A stretch of DNA of 64,000 bases from Microvirga sp. BSC39 (GTDB lineage: Bacteria; Pseudomonadota; Alphaproteobacteria; Rhizobiales; Beijerinckiaceae): the NCBI RefSeq assembly GCF_000739015.1, contig NZ_JPUG01000078.1, forward strand, positions 248,001 through 312,000. The letters are read 5' to 3'. Both the position numbers and the translations under genes were made by a program. The notes under the pieces are model-generated. The model did no database searches, was not told the DNA's origin, and saw only the letters and a list, made by a program, of their open reading frames with translations. Each line of letters opens with the position of its first letter. Within the stretch, counting starts at the first letter, position 1. Shown here in pieces: positions 54,983 to 63,272 of the stretch.

Positions 54983-56088
54983 GCAAGCTTCGCGTCGTCG
55001 TTCTGGGCTTGAGCCTGTCCTCGTCGTGGGGCAACGGTCATGCGACGACGTTCCGCGCGTTGCTGAAAGCCTTTGCAGCACGGGGACACGACATCCTGTT
55101 CCTCGAACGGGACGTGCCCTGGTATGCTTCCCATCGCGATCTGCACGATCCCGAGTTCTGCCGTCTTGAATTCTATTCTAGCTTGGACGATCTCGGGCGC
55201 TACCGCGACGTGGTTGCAGGTGCGGATGCGGTCATCGTCGGTTCCTACGTGCCCGAAGGCGTCGCCGTCGGGCAGTGGGTGCAGCAGACGGCGCAGGGCG
55301 TGGTGGCGTTCTACGACATCGATACGCCGGTGACGCTCGCGAAGCTGGAACGGGGCGATCACGAATATCTCACGCCCGCTCTCATCCGGGATTACGACGT
55401 CTACTTTTCGTTCACCGGTGGCCCGACCCTCGACTACCTGATGGAGCATTACGGATCGCCGGCGGCGCGGGCGCTCTATTGCTCGGTCGACCCGAAGGCA
55501 TATCCTGCGCTCGACCGCGAGAAGCGGTGGGATCTCAGCTATCTCGGAACCTATAGTCCCGACCGGCAGCCGACTCTCGAGCGGTTGCTGATTGAGCCCG
55601 CGCGGCGTGCGCCGCATCTGCGCTTCGTGGTAGCCGGGCCGCAATACCCCGCCGACATAGACTGGCCATCCAATGTGGAGCGCATCGATCACGTCCCTCC
55701 GGGGGACCATCCCGCTTTCTACGCCCAGAGCCGGTACACGCTCAACGTGACCCGGGCCGACATGATCCGCGCCGGCTACAGCCCGAGCGTTCGGCTCTTC
55801 GAGGCAGCCGCCTGCGGAACGCCGATCATTTCCGATATTTGGGATGGCATCGAGACTTTGCTCAAGCCGGGGCGGGACATCGTCCTCGCCAAGACGTCAG
55901 ACAATGTCCTCGATGTGCTGGGGACATGGACCGAGACCCAGCGAAAAGCCCTGGGTGCTTCGGCGCAGGCACGGATCCTGGCCGAGCATACGGCGGCGCA
56001 CCGTGCCGCTTCCATGGAACGGGATCTCATGGAGGCCATGGATCGCCCGCGCAGGGATTCTTCCCTCGCCCTGGAGGTCGGAGCCTGA
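54979..56088 (+). CDS. CgeB-like glycosyltransferase (right arm copy 3)
   Basis: 369 residues, soluble. LRVVVLGLSLSSSWGNGHAT start; SVRLFEAAACGTPIISDIWD and LLKPGRDIVLAKTSDNV in the donor half. Nearest relative in the window is the left-arm copy at 46174, so the two arms share a duplicated enzyme. Followed by a 108-bp gap before the UDP-xylose-synthase-like gene. Confidence 0.87.
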   Translation: MSKLRVVVLGLSLSSSWGNGHATTFRALLKAFAARGHDILFLERDVPWYASHRDLHDPEFCRLEFYSSLDDLGRYRDVVAGADAVIVGSYVPEGVAVGQWVQQTAQGVVAFYDIDTPVTLAKLERGDHEYLTPALIRDYDVYFSFTGGPTLDYLMEHYGSPAARALYCSVDPKAYPALDREKRWDLSYLGTYSPDRQPTLERLLIEPARRAPHLRFVVAGPQYPADIDWPSNVERIDHVPPGDHPAFYAQSRYTLNVTRADMIRAGYSPSVRLFEAAACGTPIISDIWDGIETLLKPGRDIVLAKTSDNVLDVLGTWTETQRKALGASAQARILAEHTAAHRAASMERDLMEAMDRPRRDSSLALEVGA

Positions 56089-56196
56089 CTTTGTGAATAG
56101 ATTCAGAAGCCGGTATTGAACCAATGCCAAGCTTCAACGTTGGACCAAAAAGGTTTGTACCTCGGGACCCCGTTGTCGGTCTGAAGGAGCGTTCGC

Positions 56197-57231
56197 ATGA
56201 AGAATGGCAAAAACAAGCACGTCCTTGTTGCGGGCGGTGCTGGATTTCTGGGATCCCACCTCTGCGATGCTCTTCTCAGCGAAGGCGCTCACGTGGTCGC
56301 TCTCGACAACTTCCAAACAGGTCGGAAGCAAAATCTCCGCCATCTGGAGCGGGAGCCTCGCTTCGACCTCGTCGATAGCGACATCATCAAGCCGTTGCCG
56401 GCTCGTCTGCGTTCCAAGCGCGTCAAGTTCGACGAAGTCTACAATCTCGCTTGCGCGGCCTCGCCGCCCCATTATCAAGCCGATCCCGAGCACACGATGC
56501 TGACGAGCGTCATCGGCACGCACAATCTTCTGACATTCTCGGAGGAGATTGGCGCACGCTTCTTCCTGGCATCCACGAGCGAGATCTATGGCGATCCCGA
56601 AGTTCATCCTCAAACCGAGAGCTACTGGGGCAATGTCAATCCCACAGGTCCTCGGGCTTGCTACGACGAAGGCAAGCGCGCCGCCGAAACCCTGACCTTC
56701 GACTTCGACCGTTCCGGTCGCGCCGACGTTCGTGTGGCGCGGATTTTCAACACCTATGGACCTCGCATGCGGGCCGATGACGGTCGCGTCGTCTCGAACG
56801 TGATCTGCCAGGCGCTGGCCGGCGAGGACATCACGATCTATGGGGACGGCAGCCAGACGCGCTCGTTCTGCTACGTGTCGGATCTCGTCGACGGCTTTCT
56901 CCGCCTCATGGCCTATCAGGGCGCGTTCCCGGGTGCCGTCAATCTCGGCAATCCGGTTGAATTGACGGTTGGCGACCTTGCCGAGAAGGTTCTGGCGATG
57001 ACAGGTTCGTCCTCTCGTCTCGTCACCCGGCCTTTGCCGATCGACGATCCGCGTCGCCGCCGCCCCGACATCACGCGTGCCAAGCAGCTCCTCGGCTGGT
57101 CGCCGCGGACTTCGCTCGAAGTTGGTCTGAAGTCCACGATTGCGTGGTTCTCCGACGAGAGAGCTCACGATGGTAAGTCCGGTCGGACGTCGCCGGCTCT
57201 GGAGAGTGCAGTCACGATGGGGCAGGCCTAG
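56197..57231 (+). CDS. UDP-glucuronate decarboxylase (UDP-xylose synthase)-like epimerase
   Basis: 344 residues, extended SDR. VLVAGGAGFLGSHLCDALLS; EVYNLACAASPPHYQADPEH, RACYDEGKRAAETLTFDF (Tyr-xxx-Lys) and RIFNTYGPRMRADDGRVVSN form the strong UXS signature. It would decarboxylate UDP-glucuronate to UDP-xylose, a pentose donor. Last gene of the right arm; followed by a terminator. Confidence 0.9.
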   Translation: MKNGKNKHVLVAGGAGFLGSHLCDALLSEGAHVVALDNFQTGRKQNLRHLEREPRFDLVDSDIIKPLPARLRSKRVKFDEVYNLACAASPPHYQADPEHTMLTSVIGTHNLLTFSEEIGARFFLASTSEIYGDPEVHPQTESYWGNVNPTGPRACYDEGKRAAETLTFDFDRSGRADVRVARIFNTYGPRMRADDGRVVSNVICQALAGEDITIYGDGSQTRSFCYVSDLVDGFLRLMAYQGAFPGAVNLGNPVELTVGDLAEKVLAMTGSSSRLVTRPLPIDDPRRRRPDITRAKQLLGWSPRTSLEVGLKSTIAWFSDERAHDGKSGRTSPALESAVTMGQA

Positions 57232-57268
57232 TCCCCTTACTTCACATCCTTCAATCGAAGTTTCTATG

Positions 57269-57300
57269 AATGCGCTGGCGACAGTCAGCGCATTTTTTCT
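57269..57300 (+). terminator. Terminator of the glycan locus right arm
   Basis: 9-bp stem (AATGCGCTG / CAGCGCATT) with an 8-base loop followed by TTTTTCT; 37 bp past the stop at 57231. A classic Rho-independent signal. Confidence 0.88.
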
Positions 57301-57391
57301 GCTCTGGCTCTTGAGAGCCTTGAGAATCTGATGCGCCTGACCGACTGGGCTCAGGTATAAACTCTGCCAAAATGGGCAAAGCACAAAAGAA

Positions 57392-57417
57392 AAGGGCGCT
57401 CCCGCAGGAGCGCCCTT
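57392..57417 (-). terminator. Terminator of the second YihY gene
   Basis: 11-bp stem (AAGGGCGCTCC / GGAGCGCCCTT) with a 4-base loop; on the minus strand followed by TTCTTTTG. Located 21 bp past the YihY stop. Confidence 0.82.
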
Positions 57418-57437
57418 GTTCGGCTATCTTAGCGGGG

Positions 57438-58628
57438 TCAGCTCTTTGCAACGCCGATCGTATCCGCCATCTGTGCTCCACGGGTGCCCATGGGCTGATG
57501 CGAGCCCTCCGTCGTGTCCTTGGCCGTCTGGTGCTCCATCTCGGCGTTGACCTCGGCCCCGAGCAGCACAACCACGCTCGAGATCCAGATCCAGGTCATG
57601 AAGCCGATCACCGCGCCCAATGAACCATAGGTCTCGTTGTAGCTGCCGAAGTTGGCCACGTACCAGGAGAACAGCATCGATACGGCAAGCCAGAGCACGG
57701 CAGCGATGATGCCGCCCGGTGTGACCCACTTCCACTCCGCTTTGTCGCGGCTCGGGCCGTAGCGATAAACCAGGGACAGTCCAAGAACGACCACAAGCAG
57801 CAGGACCGGCCAACGTGCCAGGGACAGAAGCCACTCGAGGCTGCTGCCTAGACCGATGAACTCCAGAAGGATTGGCAGAACGATGATTCCGGTAATGGCG
57901 AGGATAATGAAGACGATTGCTCCCAGGGTGAACGAGAGGGACATGGCGTTCAGCTTGATGAAGCTTCTCTTCTCCTCCTCGTCGTAGACGATATTGAGAG
58001 CATCGAAGACTGCCTTCATGCCGGCGTTGGCGCTCCAGAGGGAAATGACCAGACCGATGACAAAGCTGAAACCCAGGGTGCCTCCGCCTTGCGAGGCGAT
58101 GCGCGTGACCTGCTCGCGGATGATATCGAGGGCGCCCCCAGGAAGCACGCCCGACAGGGTATTGAGGTGATCCTGCAGCGACGCAGGATCGGCAAAGAGG
58201 CCATAGAGCGAGACTAGGGCGGCAATGGCCGGGAAGATGGCAAGCAGGGCATAGTAGGTTACGCCAGCGGCAACGGACATCACCCGGTCCTTGCCGAATT
58301 CCTCATAGGTGCGCCACAAGATGTCCTTCCAACCCTGAGAGGGAATTTCGGTCGGCGTGTCCGCGCTGCGCCCGCGGCCCGGTTCGTTGGCTGCGTGAGG
58401 TGGGGCATGCTGCTTTTCAGAGAAACCGGTGTCGCGATCCCGATTTTGGCCGGCACCCTGCTGCTGAGGGCGCCGCAATGGGCGTCCGGCTGCAGCCGGG
58501 ACGGGCCGGCGCTCCCCAGAGGCGACGAGCCTTACAAGGGCCCAGCCGAGAACCACAGCCCACATGGTCGTTGCGGCCGAGGAAGATTGCTGCGTTCCAG
58601 GTTGCTGGACAGCCGGATTATTCGCCAT
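57438..58628 (-). CDS. YihY/BrkB family inner-membrane protein with long N-terminal extension
   Basis: 396 residues. Residues 1-100 are polar and Pro/Gln/Arg-rich, likely disordered (one hydrophobic stretch near TMWAVVLGWALVRLV). The YihY core starts at WKDILWRTYEEFGKDRVMSV with GVTYYALLAIFPAIAALVSL, then LNIVYDEEEKRSF, and ends ...FMTWIWISSVVVLLGAEVNA. Six membrane helices. An EcfG-like promoter lies 60 bp upstream. ATG 58628 preferred to GTG six codons earlier. Confidence 0.9.
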   Translation of the reverse strand: MANNPAVQQPGTQQSSSAATTMWAVVLGWALVRLVASGERRPVPAAAGRPLRRPQQQGAGQNRDRDTGFSEKQHAPPHAANEPGRGRSADTPTEIPSQGWKDILWRTYEEFGKDRVMSVAAGVTYYALLAIFPAIAALVSLYGLFADPASLQDHLNTLSGVLPGGALDIIREQVTRIASQGGGTLGFSFVIGLVISLWSANAGMKAVFDALNIVYDEEEKRSFIKLNAMSLSFTLGAIVFIILAITGIIVLPILLEFIGLGSSLEWLLSLARWPVLLLVVVLGLSLVYRYGPSRDKAEWKWVTPGGIIAAVLWLAVSMLFSWYVANFGSYNETYGSLGAVIGFMTWIWISSVVVLLGAEVNAEMEHQTAKDTTEGSHQPMGTRGAQMADTIGVAKS

Positions 58629-58685
58629 AGTCAGACACAGCCTCACTTGTCGGGTGCCAGCCGGAACGGCTTGGGCTCAAGCGTA

Positions 58686-58711
58686 AACCTCGTAAATAAG
58701 GCAGCGGTTCC
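58686..58711 (-). promoter_or_regulatory. EcfG-like promoter before the second YihY gene
   Basis: Minus strand: GGAAC (58711-58707), 17-bp spacer, GGTT (58689-58686); the -35 is exact and three of four -10 bases match. It points at the YihY start at 58628. Confidence 0.58.
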
Positions 58712-58839
58712 AATCGGTTGCCTCACCGCCGGCGGCGACAGCGGCAGAAGTCCGGAAGAAACCCTTGCAGGGGTAGGTTTCGAATAAGGCTGCACTACAA
58801 CCAAAAAGTCCCTTTCAGCCTTGACCATAAGGAGCAGCA

Positions 58840-60018
58840 ATGACGGCAGCGGCGCGCTGGGCTACAGGCATTCTCACCGTCATAGCGGCTCTTCTTGCGA
58901 TCAACGCCGAATTCCCCCGCATCATCCATGAGCCTGGTCTGTGGGATTTCGGATCCTTCGTGGCATCCGGCCGCGCAGCCGGCGAGGGGCTCAACCCCTA
59001 TGGGGTCTATCCGCTGACCCTTCGCGTCGAGCTGCCGGGATTCGAGTCGTGGAACCCCAATCTCAACCCGCCGATCTCGGCGCTTCTGTTCCAGGCCTTC
59101 GATGTGGCCGATCCTTACGTGACGTACCAGGTCTGGCGCTGGATCTCCGTGGCTGTCTATGCAGCAGCGATCCTTCTTCTCGTCGCCCGGGTCGGCAATC
59201 GTGTCGAGGCGCTTATCATCACTGTATGGGCTTTAGCGCTTGCCGGATTCTGGGACACGCTCTTTCTCGGACAGATCTATCTGCCGCTGGTGCTCGCCGG
59301 CATCGCAGCGTGGCTGCTGCTTGAGCGCGGAGCAGGGCTCTGGGCGGGGCTCCTCATCGGCGTCATCGTGGCCATGAAACCAAATTTTCTGGTCTGGCCC
59401 GTGCTTCTCTTCCTGTCAGGGCATCATCGCTCTGCGATCGTTGCCTTCGTTACAGCCGGCGCCATCAGCCTGATCCCGCTGTTGATCTATGGACCCGAGG
59501 TCTACCGCCAGTGGTTCGAACTCGTCGCCGCCGACGGAAGCCGGGCTCTCTTCCTCACGAACGGATCCTTTGCAGGTCTTGCGGCGCGGGCCGGGATCCC
59601 ATCCTTCGGTCTGGTGCTCGGCCTTCTTCTCCTGGCAGGGCTGGCAGTCTGGGCTTTGTGGCGGCGGCCCGATGTTCTCACGGGCAGCGCCATGGCGCTC
59701 CTGGCGTCAATTCTGGCTTCGCCGCTCGGCTGGATCCACTACACGCTGTTCCTGCTCCCCGTGATCGTGAGGCACTGGCACCAGCCCGCCATGCGCATCG
59801 TCGCCCTCCTGCTCATCATTCCGGTGCCCTTCATCATCGACCAACTGGGCAAGCCGGCCTGGATCCAGCTGACAACAGGCTCCGTTTATAGCTGGGCGCT
59901 GGTGCTGTGCCTCGCCATTCTCATCAATGATGAGTGGCGTCGTATCCGGCGGGGCGAACAGCGGGGATCGGCCGCGATGCCATTGCCCGAGCGTCATTAC
60001 AGGCCGAGCGCTTCTTGA
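58840..60018 (+). CDS. GT87-like membrane glycosyltransferase (DUF2029)
   Basis: 392 residues, about 9-10 membrane helices. DFGSFVASGRAAGEGLNPYG in the first periplasmic loop (Asp plus the LNPYG signature) and FESWNPNLNPPISALLF fit the GT-C fold of GT87 polyprenyl-linked sugar transferases. It likely uses a polyprenyl-phosphate sugar in the periplasm. Convergent with the tandem membrane genes, 12 bp apart. Confidence 0.86.
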   Translation: MTAAARWATGILTVIAALLAINAEFPRIIHEPGLWDFGSFVASGRAAGEGLNPYGVYPLTLRVELPGFESWNPNLNPPISALLFQAFDVADPYVTYQVWRWISVAVYAAAILLLVARVGNRVEALIITVWALALAGFWDTLFLGQIYLPLVLAGIAAWLLLERGAGLWAGLLIGVIVAMKPNFLVWPVLLFLSGHHRSAIVAFVTAGAISLIPLLIYGPEVYRQWFELVAADGSRALFLTNGSFAGLAARAGIPSFGLVLGLLLLAGLAVWALWRRPDVLTGSAMALLASILASPLGWIHYTLFLLPVIVRHWHQPAMRIVALLLIIPVPFIIDQLGKPAWIQLTTGSVYSWALVLCLAILINDEWRRIRRGEQRGSAAMPLPERHYRPSAS

Positions 60019-60030
60019 GGATGTGGGCGG

Positions 60031-61659
60031 TCAGCCGCCGCTCGAGGGAGATATCTTCTCCTCGTCCTGTTCGGATTCAGGCGAGCGGCTGACGGTCTCC
60101 GCGGGCTCGCGAAGGACATAGACCTTCCAGTCTTTCGTTTCCTCCTCAAGGTCATAATGGTCGGACAGGTAGCCAGCATAGATCTGGCGCAAGCCTTGAG
60201 CGGTTGCGAACTCGACGGGCCACTTCGGCTCCATCACCACGCGGACATCCTGAAAGAGCGTCTCCGGAGGGAGATGGTGGTGCTCGTTGATCGTGCGCCC
60301 CCAGTGGTGCCACGTGCTGTCGCCCCGCGGCGGCGCAAGGCCGAGACCCGCTGAAAAGGGACCCACGAAATCGAGAACGTGGACACGGCCCACCTCAGTC
60401 CCAAGGGCGGAGAGAGCCCGAGCTCCGTCGCCGAGGCTTTCGAGATAGCGGGAGAAGACCGGGTAGTTGTCTTCAGTCCACAACTGCACGAGCCTGACCC
60501 GGTCGAACTTCGGCAAAGGCACTGCTTGACCCTGGCTCGTGCTGGCAAGGGCGGCATGGAGTCCGAGGGTTGCGGCATGATGAGCGCTGCTGGGCAGAAC
60601 GAAAGCGAGCAGCAAAAGCTGAGTGCCTGCAGCCAGGGCCGGAACCTTCCTGTTCACCGATGCCGGCGCCGACCGGGCCAGAAGCTCCGCCGCAACGGCC
60701 GCTCCGGCCGGAAGGGTAATGATGCCCCAGACTTGGAAGTTCTGCATGATCAGCATGAAGCCGGAGCCGGCGCAGAACCCATAGAAGAGGAAGTCTCGGA
60801 CGCTCCGCGTTCGCCAGAGCGCGAGAGCGACGAACAGGGCAAACAGGGTAAAATCCGCGAGATTCCTGAGGAACACGGAGACGAGTTCATCCAGGGATTT
60901 GAAGCTGCCGCTAACCCCGCCTGCCAGCACAAGGTCGTCGATGTGGGATTCGGTTGCGCCCCAGAAGGACTCGATCAGCAATCCGCCCGCCAGAACCATG
61001 ACGAATGCTGCCAACGCCCATCGCCGCTGCTGCGCGTCGAGCAGCATCAAGATGAGAAAGCCGAGCGCCACCAGCCCGTAGCTGAGCTTCATGTACAGCA
61101 TGAGGAGGGTCAGCGAGGCGGCACAGAAGGCATCGAGTGCGCTTTGGAATGAGCGGCGGTGAAGCGGCCGGAGATACAGGATCAAGAGGAAACCAAGAGC
61201 CGCCCAGCCGACCCGGTTGTAGAACATGCCGAAGGAGAGGCCGGCGATGCTCTCACCTAAGTTGATGGGGACGGCTGCGACCAAAATCAAAAAGACAGAG
61301 AACGGCAGGGCGATGACAGGACTCAGGCGCGAGCTGACGATCTGGGCCGCAGCGAGCGCCATCATGAGAACCAGAAGAGCCATGCCCACAGGCATGGCTC
61401 CGCCGAGATGGCCTGAGACCCAGTAGCCCAAGACCGGCACGTAGTAGACGAGCGGGCCGAGAGCCGTATGGAAGTCGCGGTTGGGAACCTGCCCCTCGCT
61501 CACGCGATGCACGCCATCGAGGAAGATGAACAGATCGTTCAGGTAGCGTGTTGTGACCGTCTGGCCTGGCAAGGCAAGCAGCAGGGCGCAGATTACCGCC
61601 GCAGCAATGATGAGCGCCGCCACGGATGCCGGGCGTATCTTCGAAACATTCATGGTCAC
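60031..61659 (-). CDS. GT-C-like polytopic membrane protein, tandem copy 3
   Basis: 542 residues, about 10 membrane helices in the first 380 residues and a C-terminal soluble part. The first loop has DLFIFLDGVHRVSEGQVPNRDF and HTALGPLVYYVPVLGYW, like the Asp-containing loop of GT39/GT83-type GT-C enzymes. C-terminal soluble domain: VLDFVGPFSAGL, HHWGRTINEHHHLPPETLF. GTG start overlaps the upstream paralog (GTGA); ATG 61653 is the alternative. Paralog of the next two genes. Substrate unknown. Confidence 0.8.
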   Translation of the reverse strand: MTMNVSKIRPASVAALIIAAAVICALLLALPGQTVTTRYLNDLFIFLDGVHRVSEGQVPNRDFHTALGPLVYYVPVLGYWVSGHLGGAMPVGMALLVLMMALAAAQIVSSRLSPVIALPFSVFLILVAAVPINLGESIAGLSFGMFYNRVGWAALGFLLILYLRPLHRRSFQSALDAFCAASLTLLMLYMKLSYGLVALGFLILMLLDAQQRRWALAAFVMVLAGGLLIESFWGATESHIDDLVLAGGVSGSFKSLDELVSVFLRNLADFTLFALFVALALWRTRSVRDFLFYGFCAGSGFMLIMQNFQVWGIITLPAGAAVAAELLARSAPASVNRKVPALAAGTQLLLLAFVLPSSAHHAATLGLHAALASTSQGQAVPLPKFDRVRLVQLWTEDNYPVFSRYLESLGDGARALSALGTEVGRVHVLDFVGPFSAGLGLAPPRGDSTWHHWGRTINEHHHLPPETLFQDVRVVMEPKWPVEFATAQGLRQIYAGYLSDHYDLEEETKDWKVYVLREPAETVSRSPESEQDEEKISPSSGG

Positions 61660-63272
61660 ATTCCATCCCCAGCGCCAACACGGGATGGCTGTGCATGTTC
61701 CACCGACTGTCCGACCCTGCTGAGCATGCTTGCTTCACGGCGTTTATACACGGTCCATTGATCGGTATAACGAATGGGATCAAATGCCTCGCGGATGTAA
61801 GATCCGTAAGGAGTGCGAAGCGGGATGCCATTGATGCCGGCCTTCGGCACCATCAGCACATCGACTTCTCCGAGCAACTGCTCCGGAGGCAGGTGATGGA
61901 CGTCATTAATGTTGCGTCCCCAGTGGAGCCACGCGTAATCGCCGCGGGAAGGCGGCAGATTCAGGCCTGCCGAAAAAGGATTGGCGAAATCCAGGACCGA
62001 AACGTTCCTGGGCTTTATGGGAAGTTCGCTCAGAAGGCGCGCGCCTTCCTGGGCGTCCATGAGATAGTCGGTCATGAAGTTGCGGTCGCCTGGCATCCAA
62101 AGATTGGTCAGCCTCAGCTCACCGAAACGAGGTAATCCGAAAGGCTGGCCTGTCCGGGTCGTGGCGGCAATGGCATGCACGCCGAGCGCCATGAAGCAGT
62201 GAAGGCCTGTCGGCAGGAGAAAGGCCAGCAGTAAAAGCGGAGCCCCGCGGGCCAGGATCCCGCTCTCTTCTTGATCGTTGTGCCGGCAAGAACGCAGCAG
62301 CAACTCCGTGGCCACGGCTGCCCCCGCAAAAAGCGTGATGATCCCCCAGGGCTGCGAGTTCTGATTCTGGATCATCAGCCCGGGGCCCGCGCAAATCCCG
62401 AAGAACAGGAGATCACGCAAGCTGCGGGTTCGCCACAGGACCAGGATGGCGAAGATGGCGAGAAGCACGTAATCGGCCAAATGGCGGAGGAAAGCGAGCG
62501 ACAGATCAACGATGCCGCGGGTCCCGCTCACCCGGCCCGCAAGGGCGAGGTCCTCAAGATGAGCGATTGAGGATTGCCAGAAGGCTTCAATCAGCAGGGC
62601 CGATAGGACAAGCAGTCCGAGGGCCCACAGCACCCATCGCCTTTGGCGGGCATCGAACAGCATGAACGCAAGAAAGGCGAGGGCCACAAGGCCATAGGTC
62701 ATCTTGGTGTAGAGCAACGTCAGACTGAGGGCGGCGGCACAGAGAGCATCGAGCAGATGCTGGCGGCCGTGTGACCTCTCGGGCTGAAGATACATGACGA
62801 GAAGCGTGCTGAGGACTGCCCACCCTATCCGGTTGTAGAACATCGCGAAGGACAACGACGCGATGCTCTCGCCGAGATTCATGGGAACGGCGACGATCAG
62901 GAGCAGGAACAAGCCATACGGGATTGCCACCGCCGGCCGCAGACGCGAACCGAGAATGTGAATCATCGGCAGGGCAAGCCCAATCGTCGTGGCCGCCATG
63001 GCTGTGGGCATTGCGCCGCCCATGCTGCCGGAGATCCAGTATCCGAGAGCCGGCACATAGAAGGACAGCGGGCCCAGGGGCGTGTGGAAGTCGCGGTTGG
63101 GAACCTGCCCGGATGCTATGCGGTGCGCACCGTCGAGAAAGATGAACAGGTCGTTGAGGTAGGCGGTCGTGACCGTCTGGCCCGGCAAGGCAAGCAGCAA
63201 CCCGAAAACGGCCGCGGCACAGAGGAGCGTGCCGGATACCCAGAGCATTTGCCGTCCGGGAGGAGCCGTCAT
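61656..63272 (-). CDS. GT-C-like polytopic membrane protein, tandem copy 2
   Basis: 538 residues, same plan as copy 3: DLFIFLDGAHRIASGQVPNRDF, HTPLGPLSFYVPALGYW, and soluble VLDFANPFSAGL, LHWGRNINDVHHLPPEQL. DNA as well as protein similarity to copy 3 is obvious (for example around 61460-61590 versus 63070-63200), showing a recent duplication. Overlaps copy 1 by 4 bp (ATGA). Confidence 0.8.
   Translation of the reverse strand: MTAPPGRQMLWVSGTLLCAAAVFGLLLALPGQTVTTAYLNDLFIFLDGAHRIASGQVPNRDFHTPLGPLSFYVPALGYWISGSMGGAMPTAMAATTIGLALPMIHILGSRLRPAVAIPYGLFLLLIVAVPMNLGESIASLSFAMFYNRIGWAVLSTLLVMYLQPERSHGRQHLLDALCAAALSLTLLYTKMTYGLVALAFLAFMLFDARQRRWVLWALGLLVLSALLIEAFWQSSIAHLEDLALAGRVSGTRGIVDLSLAFLRHLADYVLLAIFAILVLWRTRSLRDLLFFGICAGPGLMIQNQNSQPWGIITLFAGAAVATELLLRSCRHNDQEESGILARGAPLLLLAFLLPTGLHCFMALGVHAIAATTRTGQPFGLPRFGELRLTNLWMPGDRNFMTDYLMDAQEGARLLSELPIKPRNVSVLDFANPFSAGLNLPPSRGDYAWLHWGRNINDVHHLPPEQLLGEVDVLMVPKAGINGIPLRTPYGSYIREAFDPIRYTDQWTVYKRREASMLSRVGQSVEHAQPSRVGAGDGM

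Noticed and set aside
58667..58690. GGAAC with downstream CGTA before the GT87-like gene
   Set aside because: Spacer too short (14 bp) and -10 incomplete.
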